64,000 bases of DNA. Source: Butyricimonas synergistica DSM 23225. Lineage in GTDB: Bacteria > Bacteroidota > Bacteroidia > Bacteroidales > Marinifilaceae. Location: contig NZ_KB903360.1 of the NCBI RefSeq assembly GCF_000379665.1, positions 498,175 to 562,174 on the forward strand, read 5' to 3'. Positions within the stretch are counted from its first letter, which is position 1. Each line of letters begins with the position of its first letter. Shown one piece after another: positions 25,763 to 33,425 of the stretch. The translations under genes were made by a program, and so were the position numbers. The notes under the pieces were generated by a model that was not told the DNA's origin, ran no database searches, and saw only the letters and a program-made list of their open reading frames with translations.

Positions 25763-26863
25763 ATGAAAAAAAGTAAGATTTTTTTGGCGGTATTTGCCCT
25801 ATTGGGAATGTTTTATAACGGGCAAGCACAAAATGTGAAAGAAGTCAAGGACAGTATAGATCGTGATGGTAACGTTCGCAAGACGATCAAGATGGAGGTG
25901 AATAGTGTGGAAGATTTGCAGAATCTTTTTAAAGCTATCGGAGGAGGAAATGTAAAAACGAATGCACCTGCGGGTGCTAAACAAGAGACAAACGGTGACA
26001 AAAAATTGTATGCCAAATCTTTTTTGAATAAGAAAGCTCCGCGTTTGGAAGTTGGAAAATGGTTGACTGATGTACCGGATATGGAAGGCAAATTCGTGTT
26101 AATCGAGTTTTGGGGACCTTCTTGCGGACCGTGTAGGGCAAGTATTCCGACGTTGAATGAATTTAGTAAAAAATTCAAGGATAAACTTGTTGTCGTAGGT
26201 ATTTCTCCAAATAAAGAGGAGTTTGTACGGAAGATGAAAGAACCTGTGATTGAATATTATAGCGCGATAGACACTACAAAAGAGAAATTCATAAAATATT
26301 TTGAAGTGAAGGGTTATCCTCATGCCGTGTTGCTTGATAAACAAGGAGTTGTTCATTGGGAAGGAAACCCGGTTCAAAAAGGGTATGAATTAACTGCCGA
26401 GGTGGTCGAGAATCTGATAAAAAAATATAGCCGGGATAACGGGGGAGTAGAAAGACGTTTTGCAAAACCGTTTCTTGGAGAAAAAGCACCGGAGTTGGAG
26501 GTTATCAAATGGCACCCGAAACAACCGGACACGAAGGGTAAATTTGTTTTGCGGGACTTTGTTGCTTCCAATTGCGGTCCTTGTCGGAAAGCGATTCCGA
26601 AATTAAACAGATGGCACAAGGAATTTGCAGACGATATGATCATCATCGGTTGCCCTAAAGATGGTATTAGCCGAATAGTAACCATGGAACCTAAAATAGA
26701 GTATTATTTGGCATATGTTACTGATAAAGTTTGGGAAACAATGGAATTGCACGTGTTTTCTTACGTGCAGTTGATTGACCCGAAAGGAATCGTCCGTTGG
26801 GAAGGGATCTGTGCGGATTTGACAGAAGAGAAAATCAAAGAGATTATAGCGAAGTATAAATAA
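25763..26863 (+). CDS. Secreted double thioredoxin-like protein 2 (TlpA family)
   Basis: The 366-residue paralogue of the preceding gene has a signal peptide (FLAVFALLGMFYNGQAQ) and an extra charged segment (about residues 24-75, with KEVKDSIDRDGNVRKTIKME) before domain 1. Domain 1 has WGPSCGPCR and the cis-Pro segment GYPHAVLLD. Domain 2 has ASNCGPCR, and again no cis-Pro (VFSYVQLID). About 90 bases around the first CGPC are identical to gene 1, pointing to recent duplication or gene conversion. The short upstream leader, with TTTAATAACAAAGGGATGT, is also duplicated. Confidence 0.88.
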   Translation: MKKSKIFLAVFALLGMFYNGQAQNVKEVKDSIDRDGNVRKTIKMEVNSVEDLQNLFKAIGGGNVKTNAPAGAKQETNGDKKLYAKSFLNKKAPRLEVGKWLTDVPDMEGKFVLIEFWGPSCGPCRASIPTLNEFSKKFKDKLVVVGISPNKEEFVRKMKEPVIEYYSAIDTTKEKFIKYFEVKGYPHAVLLDKQGVVHWEGNPVQKGYELTAEVVENLIKKYSRDNGGVERRFAKPFLGEKAPELEVIKWHPKQPDTKGKFVLRDFVASNCGPCRKAIPKLNRWHKEFADDMIIIGCPKDGISRIVTMEPKIEYYLAYVTDKVWETMELHVFSYVQLIDPKGIVRWEGICADLTEEKIKEIIAKYK

Positions 26864-26891
26864 GGAATAGAGTTTGATAACAAAGGAATGT

Positions 26892-28019
26892 ATGAAAAAA
26901 AGTAAGATTTTTTTGGCGGTATTTGCTTTGTTGGGAATGTTTTATAATGGGCAAGCACAAAATACAAAAGAAGTTAAGGATAGTGTAGATAGTGACGGTA
27001 ACATTCGTAAGACGATCAAGATGGAAGTGAAGAGCATGGAAGATTTGCAGAATCTTTTCAAAGCTTTCGGGGGAGTAAATGTGAAAGAAACGGGTAATAA
27101 GCAAGAGACAACCGTCACGAAGAATAACAGAAAGGGAGAAACCAATGGGGATAAAAAATTGTATGCCAAATCTTGGTTAAACCGGGAAGCTCCACATTTG
27201 GAAGTTGATAAGTGGTTGACTGAAGAGCCCAATACGGAAGGCAAATTCGTGTTAATTGATTTTTGGGGACCTACTTGTACCCCATGTAGGAAAAATATTC
27301 CTACATTGAATGAATTCAGTAAGAGATTCAAGGATAAACTTGTCGTGATCGGTGTTGCCCCGAATACCGAGGAACTGGTGCGGAATATGAAAGAACCGGT
27401 TATCGAGTATTATAGTGCGATAGACATAAGAGGGAAAAAGTATACCCAGAAGTATTTTGAACTAAAATATTATCCTCACGCGATCTTACTTGATACGCGG
27501 GGAATTGTCCGTTGGGAAGGACATCCGGAGTTGAAAGGATATGAATTGACGGCGGAGGTGATCGAAAACCTGATGAAGAAATACAATTACGAGAATGGAG
27601 GGGTGGAAAGGCATTTCGCGAAACCGTTTGTAGGGGAGAAAGCTCCGGAATTGGATGTTAAAGAGTGGTATCCGGAACAACCGAAGACGAAAGGCAAATT
27701 CGTGTTGCGAGACTTTTTTGCTTTCCATTGCGGTCCTTGCCGGAAAGCCATTCCGAAGTTGAACAAATGGCACAAGGAGTTTGCAGACGATATGGTGATT
27801 ATCGGTTGTTCCAGAGACGGAATCAAGCAATTGAGGACTTTAGAACCTGAAATAGAATATTATTTGGCGCATACCGGTGAAGCAATTTGGAAGACTATGG
27901 AATTGCACGTTCTTTCCTATGTACAGTTGGTTGACCCGAAGGGGATTGTTCGTTGGGAAGGGATTTGCGTGGATTTGACGACGGAGAAGATCAAGGAGAT
28001 CATAGCTAAATATAAATAA
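26892..28019 (+). CDS. Secreted double thioredoxin-like protein 3 (TlpA family)
   Basis: About 375 residues from the ATG at 26892, which restores the same signal peptide as gene 2; an in-frame start at 26874 lies in the duplicated leader. It carries the same charged N-terminal insert as gene 2, slightly longer. Domain 1 has WGPTCTPCR (CTPC instead of CGPC) with YYPHAILLD. Domain 2 has AFHCGPCR and lacks the cis-Pro (VLSYVQLVD). The change in the residues between the cysteines predicts a different redox potential from genes 1 and 2. It is followed 20 bases later by gene 4. Confidence 0.88.
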   Translation: MKKSKIFLAVFALLGMFYNGQAQNTKEVKDSVDSDGNIRKTIKMEVKSMEDLQNLFKAFGGVNVKETGNKQETTVTKNNRKGETNGDKKLYAKSWLNREAPHLEVDKWLTEEPNTEGKFVLIDFWGPTCTPCRKNIPTLNEFSKRFKDKLVVIGVAPNTEELVRNMKEPVIEYYSAIDIRGKKYTQKYFELKYYPHAILLDTRGIVRWEGHPELKGYELTAEVIENLMKKYNYENGGVERHFAKPFVGEKAPELDVKEWYPEQPKTKGKFVLRDFFAFHCGPCRKAIPKLNKWHKEFADDMVIIGCSRDGIKQLRTLEPEIEYYLAHTGEAIWKTMELHVLSYVQLVDPKGIVRWEGICVDLTTEKIKEIIAKYK

Positions 28020-28039
28020 TCAAGTATTAGGAAAATATT

Positions 28040-29005
28040 ATGAGAAGAGTATTGTTTATGGTTTGTGTGCTGTTTATTGCGAATTTGGTGATGGCACAAG
28101 AGAGTAATGGGGATAAAAGAATGTGGGCGAAATCGTATCTGAATCAAAAGGCCCCGGCATTGGTGGTGGAAAAATGGTTGACGGAGGAACCGGATACCCG
28201 CGGGAAATTCGTGTTGATTGATTTTTGGGGACCAGCTTGTGCTCCTTGTCGCAAGGGCATTCCGGATTTGAACGAGTTCAGTAAGAAATTCAAGGACGAT
28301 TTGGTTGTCATTGGCTTGTCGAGGAATGAGGAAGCAGTCAAGGCGATGAAGGAACCGGTAATAGAATATTACAGTGCTGTCGATACGAAAAAAGTGATGT
28401 TTAAAGAGCTCGAAATAACAGGTATACCTCACGCGATATTGATTGATCCGGAGGGTATCGTCCGCTGGGAAGGATTTCCTCTTTTGAAGGAGCATGAATT
28501 GACCGCGGAAGTGATCGCCGGTATTATCAAGAAGTATGGCAAAAAGAAAGCCGCTACCTCGAAAGTAATACCGTTGCGCTTGTACGCTAAATCAATTATT
28601 AATCAACCGGCACCGGAATTTGTGGTTGAAGAGTGGTTGAGTAAAAAGCCGGATACGAAAGGTAAATTTGTTTTGCTTGATTTCTGGGCCACGAAATGCA
28701 ATCCTTGCAAGGAATTGATTCCGGAATTGAACGAGTGGCACAAAAAGTACAAGAAAGATCTGGTAATTATTGGAATTTCGAACGAGAAAGCAGAGAAAGT
28801 GAAAGCCATGAAGGAGCCTGTCATTGAGTATTATAATGCCATCGATACCCAGAAACGGATGTTTGATGAGTTGCAGATCGGGGCTATCCCTCATGTACTT
28901 CTGATTGATCCGGAGGGTATTGTCCGTTGGGAAGGCTACCCGTTGGGAACGGAAAAATTGACAGAGGAGGTTTTGAAAAAAATCATGAAAGAGTACCGTA
29001 AATAA
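28040..29005 (+). CDS. Secreted double thioredoxin-like protein 4 (TlpA family)
   Basis: The 321-residue protein is the most divergent of the four. It has a short signal peptide (to about residue 19, VMAQES) and two thioredoxin domains. Domain 1 has WGPACAPCR with GIPHAILID; domain 2 has WATKCNPCK with AIPHVLLID. Both domains keep the cis-Pro, unlike genes 1-3, so both may be fully active. The stop codon shares its last base with the start of the S9 peptidase gene, so the two are translationally coupled. Confidence 0.88.
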   Translation: MRRVLFMVCVLFIANLVMAQESNGDKRMWAKSYLNQKAPALVVEKWLTEEPDTRGKFVLIDFWGPACAPCRKGIPDLNEFSKKFKDDLVVIGLSRNEEAVKAMKEPVIEYYSAVDTKKVMFKELEITGIPHAILIDPEGIVRWEGFPLLKEHELTAEVIAGIIKKYGKKKAATSKVIPLRLYAKSIINQPAPEFVVEEWLSKKPDTKGKFVLLDFWATKCNPCKELIPELNEWHKKYKKDLVIIGISNEKAEKVKAMKEPVIEYYNAIDTQKRMFDELQIGAIPHVLLIDPEGIVRWEGYPLGTEKLTEEVLKKIMKEYRK

Positions 29006-31392
29006 TGATGCGTTTGATAAAAAAATATTTGTGTTTTTTGCCCTGTTTCCTCGTGCTGACGGGAATGGGGCAAAAAGCGAATTACAGGCAGGCGGAGAAA
29101 TTTCTTCATCTGGAAAGTTTGGTAGGTTCTACTAATGTGATGCCTAATACATTGAAGGGGTCAAGTAAATTCTGGTACAGGTATGAAACGAGGGACGGGG
29201 TGCGTTTTTATCTGGTAGATCCGGTTGCCGGATTGCAGCGGGAGTTGTTTGACCGTCAGGAATTGGCGGGTAAAATCAGTAGCGTGACCCATAAGCCGGT
29301 GAATTATAAAGATATAAAATTAACCGGTTTTTCTTTGGAAGAGAAAGAGAACGTGTTGTGTTTCAGTTCCGAGGGGGTGCAGTTCAAGTATGACCTTCGG
29401 AACGAGCGACTGAGTCAGGTGCTTCCCGATACCGTCACGAAGAAAAAGAAAGCTTCCCTTCCGGGTAAACCATCGAAAATGAAGTGGGTGGGTAAATATT
29501 CGCCTGACAGCAGTTACGTGGTGTATGGCAGGAATCATAACCTTTATCTTGTATCGACAAAAGATTCCGTGGAAACTTGTTTGACGAAGGATGGATGTGA
29601 AAAATATTCTTACACGCCTAAAAACAAGGATTCGGCGAAAATTACCGTACCGGATATTACCTGGTTTGCCGATTCCCGTTATTTTTACGCGGAACGTACC
29701 GATAAGCGGAAGATCGGGGAACTTTACCTGGTGAACACGACGGGGAAAGGACGTCCGACATTGAACAGATACGACTATTCCATGCCGGGAGACGAGCATG
29801 TGGCGCAACAAGAGCTGCATCTTTTTGATGCTGCCGCACAGCAAGAGGTGGATCTGGCTGTCGGGAAATGGAAAGACCAGAAACTGACCGTGCACACCGT
29901 GGGGAGACCTGTCGAACGGCTCTATTTCGTGCGGAAAAAGAGGAGTTGCAACGAGATGGAACTGTGCCGGGTGTTTCCGGAAACGGGAGAGGTGAAAGTG
30001 TTGATCAACGAGGTGTGTGAACCCTATTTCAATGACCAGCTTTTCAAATTTCATCTTCTGAATGACGGGGAGGAGATCCTGTGGTGGTCGGAACGCACGG
30101 GACATGGACACTGGTACCGTTACGACGGGGAGGGTCGTTTGAAGAACGCCGTTACCTCGGGAGGCTGGACTTCCGGCAAAATCGTGCGGATAGATACCGT
30201 GAAGCAGCTCATTTATTTCGAGGCTTACGGGCAAGGAGAAGCGGGAGAGAGTCCTTATTACGCCCGGTTGAATAAAGCCCGTTTTGACGGACGGGGAGGA
30301 AGTAAGATATTGACCCCGGAACAGGCCACTCACAAGACCATATTCTTGTCGGGAGGGAAGTATTTCGTGGATAATTATTCCCGGGCAGACCTGGAACCGC
30401 ACAGTGTGGTGAGAAACACGGACGGGAAGGTCGTTGTGGAACTCTGTTCGCCCGATTTGGCTTTGCTTTACGAGACGGGGTGGCGTATGCCGGAACCTTT
30501 CACGGTGAAGGCGGCAGACGGGGAGACCGATCTTTTCGGTTACATGTGGAAGCCTGCGGATTTTGATTCAACCAAGAATTACCCGATCATCTCTTATGTT
30601 TATCCCGGACCGCAAACCGAGGCCATTCCTTTGGAATTTTCCGTTTCCACGGGCTTCAATAATGCGGCTCTCGCCCAAGTCGGTTTTATCGTCGTGACTT
30701 TCGGTCACCGGGGAGGAAGCCCTTTGCGCGACAGGTGGTACCACACTTACGGGTACGGTAATTTGCGGGATTATCCGCTGGCGGATGACAAATGCGGTAT
30801 CGAGCAATTGGCTCACCGGCATTCGTTTATAGATCCGTCGAGAGTCGGCATATTCGGCCATTCCGGCGGGGGATTCATGTCAACGGCGGCTCTTTGCACT
30901 TACCCGGATTTTTACACGGCGGCTGTTTCTTCAGCCGGGAACCATGATAACAATATCTACAATATCTGGTGGGGAGAGACGCATCACGGGATCAAAGAAG
31001 CGACCGATAAAACCGCAAAAAAGAAACCACAAGCGGCTGATACGACGAAAACAACTAAAGAGAGCGCATGTTTCGAGAAACCCAATATTCCGACGAATAT
31101 CGAGTTGGCGAAGCATTTGAAAGGGCATTTGCTCTTGGTTGCCGGGGATGCGGACAATAATGTCCATCCGGCGAATACACTCCGTATGGTGGATGCCCTG
31201 ATTCGAGCCGGGAAAAATTTTGAGATGCTTGTTCTTCCCGGACAAGGTCATGCTTACCGGGGGGAATCCTTGGAATTTTTCAGGCGCAAGATGTGGTTTC
31301 ATTTTGCCAAACATCTGTTGCATGACTATTCCATGGAGCAGTACACGGAGATTGACGAGTATATGCGTCGAACCTCTTCGCGTGCGGAATAG
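29005..31392 (+). CDS. Secreted S9 (prolyl oligopeptidase/DPP IV-type) peptidase
   Basis: This 795-residue serine peptidase has a signal peptide (to about residue 23), an N-terminal beta-propeller-type DPP IV region (about 80-480) and a C-terminal alpha/beta-hydrolase domain. The nucleophile is Ser620 in GHSGGGF; Asp717 in GDADNNVHP and His749 in GQGHAYRG complete the triad. S9 enzymes cut dipeptides or short peptides, often after proline. A low-complexity KKKPQAADTTKTTKES insert interrupts the catalytic domain near residue 675. Its start overlaps thioredoxin gene 4, tying peptide cleavage to disulfide chemistry. ATG at 29005 or 29008. Confidence 0.92.
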   Translation: MMRLIKKYLCFLPCFLVLTGMGQKANYRQAEKFLHLESLVGSTNVMPNTLKGSSKFWYRYETRDGVRFYLVDPVAGLQRELFDRQELAGKISSVTHKPVNYKDIKLTGFSLEEKENVLCFSSEGVQFKYDLRNERLSQVLPDTVTKKKKASLPGKPSKMKWVGKYSPDSSYVVYGRNHNLYLVSTKDSVETCLTKDGCEKYSYTPKNKDSAKITVPDITWFADSRYFYAERTDKRKIGELYLVNTTGKGRPTLNRYDYSMPGDEHVAQQELHLFDAAAQQEVDLAVGKWKDQKLTVHTVGRPVERLYFVRKKRSCNEMELCRVFPETGEVKVLINEVCEPYFNDQLFKFHLLNDGEEILWWSERTGHGHWYRYDGEGRLKNAVTSGGWTSGKIVRIDTVKQLIYFEAYGQGEAGESPYYARLNKARFDGRGGSKILTPEQATHKTIFLSGGKYFVDNYSRADLEPHSVVRNTDGKVVVELCSPDLALLYETGWRMPEPFTVKAADGETDLFGYMWKPADFDSTKNYPIISYVYPGPQTEAIPLEFSVSTGFNNAALAQVGFIVVTFGHRGGSPLRDRWYHTYGYGNLRDYPLADDKCGIEQLAHRHSFIDPSRVGIFGHSGGGFMSTAALCTYPDFYTAAVSSAGNHDNNIYNIWWGETHHGIKEATDKTAKKKPQAADTTKTTKESACFEKPNIPTNIELAKHLKGHLLLVAGDADNNVHPANTLRMVDALIRAGKNFEMLVLPGQGHAYRGESLEFFRRKMWFHFAKHLLHDYSMEQYTEIDEYMRRTSSRAE

Positions 31393-31419
31393 AGATTTCT
31401 TTAAAAAAAATGAGGACTA

Positions 31420-31447
31420 TGTACCCCATTTAGAGATGTTTTTCGTT
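31420..31447 (+). promoter_or_regulatory. Predicted ECF promoter 3 (before the 31489 lipoprotein)
   Basis: TGTACCC at 31420-31426, 17 bases, CGTT at 31444-31447. It lies 41 bases before the ATG at 31489, in the 96-base gap after the S9 peptidase gene. Confidence 0.7.
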
Positions 31448-31488
31448 TTTAGAGAAAAAGAATTAATATAGCAACCTAAAACAATAAC

Positions 31489-33027
31489 ATGATGAAAAAA
31501 AATGTAGGAATTCTATGGGGTATATTCTTATCCATTTTTATTGCAGCTTGTACGGATGTGTATAAGGAAGATGATTCAGACTTGTCGCAAGACGAGGAAG
31601 TCATTCCTCCCGGTGATACATACACGCAAGAGCGAGCACACACGTTAAATGTCGTGTATTATGTCCCGAATGACGTGGAGGACAATCCAGATTGGCACTA
31701 CCGGTTGTCCGGAATGACGTTGCATATCCAAAAATTCTTTCACGAATGTTTTATGCGCTACCGGGTGGACCGGAAATTCGGGCTGGAGTTGAATGACGTG
31801 AATCCGGCATTCGTGCGGATTCATTATATCAAGAGTGCACGGAACGCGTTCGACATGAAGGTGGCGAACATCGCGGATATGGCGAAAGAGGTGTTGGCGT
31901 ATTTCGAGAAGAACGCGACGGAGAAGAAGAGCGACCATTATTTGGTGTGGATGCCGGAGTACACGGGGAGTTTTATCCAACACTATTATCCCTCCGAGTA
32001 CGAGGGCATGGCATTTTGCGGGTGTGTGAATGACCGGTTCCGTATCAAATATTTTGAATCGGCACGTGCCCGTGCGACTTTCTTGTCGAAGTTGGGATAC
32101 GTGTTGAAGGCTTTCGCCCAGGCTTGCTTTTTGCCGGAGAGTAATGCCGGATCGGAGTCCGCATTTTTGTCTTTGATGGGAGCTTTTGAACGTACGGGGA
32201 CTACTTCTTCAAGTTTGAATTATTCCCCGAATTATAATTGCCGGATGTATGCCGGGAAACCGGGACAATCCGGTATACGTCCGACTTTAGGGACCCCGGA
32301 CAAGGTTCGTCTGATGTTGTGGGATGTCCGTTATTTGATGGGGACACAGTTGTTTAATGATCATTATTCTTACGAGGCGTTCGACGTGGATATTGAAGGG
32401 GTCGATATCCGTTCCAAGGTGTACCGTTCTTCAGTGGAGGCAGACACGGGAAGGGTCGTGGGGCCCTATCATACCACGGATACGATACGTGTTGCTTGTA
32501 CTTTCCGGACGGATGCCGAATTGGATGGTGTCGTGTTGTTCGATGACCCATGGCAGAGTATAGGTACGAGTGTCGGTCGGTTGGATACTTTGAATGACCG
32601 GAAAGCCACTTTCGAGTCGGGATTTGACGCGTGTGGCGTGTATGCCAGTTCTTCTACCTTTGAACCGCTCGGGAACAACAGGTATCGGGTGGAATTCGAG
32701 TTCCCGTTGGGGAATCATTTTAATATAAGCCGTTGGGATTGGACGGCACAAGGAACGGGTACCGGATACGTGGAGAATTTCGGGTACTGCCTGCATGAAC
32801 TCCGTTTCCGTTTTGTCGGGAAGAACGGGATGGCTTACCCGCATGCTCCGGTTTCGATTAAAGGTCCCGCCGAATCCTTGGACGGGAAGGTGAAACCGGG
32901 ATTGCGCAACCGGTACCGCGTGTATCGCGATAAAGTGGGTTGGGAGTCTTATTATTACGTGGATATCGCGGAGCGTTACGGTTACTGGGAAGGAGAAGAT
33001 GAGGCTGTGGTAGAGGAGGAGGAGTAG
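31489..33027 (+). CDS. Large lipoprotein, possibly a degenerate metallopeptidase-like domain
   Basis: I do not recognise the family with certainty. The 512-residue protein has a lipoprotein signal with lipobox FIAAC (Cys about 21) and an acidic linker ending near residue 45. The first half, with LNVVYYVPNDVEDNPDWHYR and RIHYIKSARN, resembles the N-terminus of secreted metzincin-like proteins. However, no HExxH is present where a zinc site would be expected (FLSKLGYVLKAFAQACF). The second half is beta-rich. It may be a surface-exposed binding protein. It has its own ECF promoter and is followed by repeat element A and a terminator. Confidence 0.7.
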   Translation: MMKKNVGILWGIFLSIFIAACTDVYKEDDSDLSQDEEVIPPGDTYTQERAHTLNVVYYVPNDVEDNPDWHYRLSGMTLHIQKFFHECFMRYRVDRKFGLELNDVNPAFVRIHYIKSARNAFDMKVANIADMAKEVLAYFEKNATEKKSDHYLVWMPEYTGSFIQHYYPSEYEGMAFCGCVNDRFRIKYFESARARATFLSKLGYVLKAFAQACFLPESNAGSESAFLSLMGAFERTGTTSSSLNYSPNYNCRMYAGKPGQSGIRPTLGTPDKVRLMLWDVRYLMGTQLFNDHYSYEAFDVDIEGVDIRSKVYRSSVEADTGRVVGPYHTTDTIRVACTFRTDAELDGVVLFDDPWQSIGTSVGRLDTLNDRKATFESGFDACGVYASSSTFEPLGNNRYRVEFEFPLGNHFNISRWDWTAQGTGTGYVENFGYCLHELRFRFVGKNGMAYPHAPVSIKGPAESLDGKVKPGLRNRYRVYRDKVGWESYYYVDIAERYGYWEGEDEAVVEEEE

Positions 33028-33256
33028 GTTCATAAAGTTCATAAAGTTCATAAGGTTCATAAGGTCTATAAGGTCCATAAGGTCTATAAGGTCCATAAGG
33101 TTCATAAGGTCTATAAGGTCCATAAGGTCGTAAGGTCCATAAGGTCGGAATATTACAAAGTTGTGGATGATTATATTGAAAATCAATAATTTGTGGGATA
33201 TTTGACTTTATGGACTTTCAGAACCGAAGGTTCGACTTTATGGACCTTATAGACCA
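33028..33256. repeat. Intergenic inverted-repeat element, copy A (inverted, with expanded array)
   Basis: The left part (33029-33150) is a tandem array of about twelve ten-base units of the type GGTCCATAAG or GGTCTATAAG. The right part (33204-33255) is the reverse complement of a 51-base module seen in copies B and C, including the small hairpin GAACC-TTC-GGTTC. Between them lies an AT-rich core whose reverse complement aligns with the cores of B and C (shared TCAATATAAT and ACAACTTTGT). Copy A is therefore in the opposite orientation to B and C. The stretch 33028-33425 holds no gene; besides this element it contains a terminator and ECF promoter 4. Confidence 0.8.
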
Positions 33257-33289
33257 GGAGGTGTGTTTTTTGACATACCTCTTTTTTTG
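33257..33289 (+). terminator. Terminator after repeat copy A
   Basis: A 9-bp stem (GAGGTGTGT 33258-33266 / ACATACCTC 33273-33281, one wobble) is followed by seven T. It would end transcripts from the lipoprotein gene before the susC promoter. Confidence 0.8.
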
Positions 33290-33342
33290 TTGTATAATAT
33301 TAGAAAAAAAGTTGGGAATCGAGGAGAAAAAAAATAATTTTA

Positions 33343-33370
33343 TGTACCCATAAATGCAATCGTTTACGTT
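33343..33370 (+). promoter_or_regulatory. Predicted ECF promoter 4 (before susC)
   Basis: TGTACCC at 33343-33349, 17 bases, CGTT at 33367-33370. It lies 55 bases before the ATG at 33426 and would drive susC, susD and the linked lipoprotein. Confidence 0.7.
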
Positions 33371-33425
33371 TTGGTTATAAAAAGACAGAATAAATATCAA
33401 TGTTTAATTAACCAAATACTGATTT

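Noticed and set aside
33028-33150. CRISPR array
   Set aside because: The tandem units are only ten bases with no unique spacers and no cas genes; it belongs to the inverted-repeat element.
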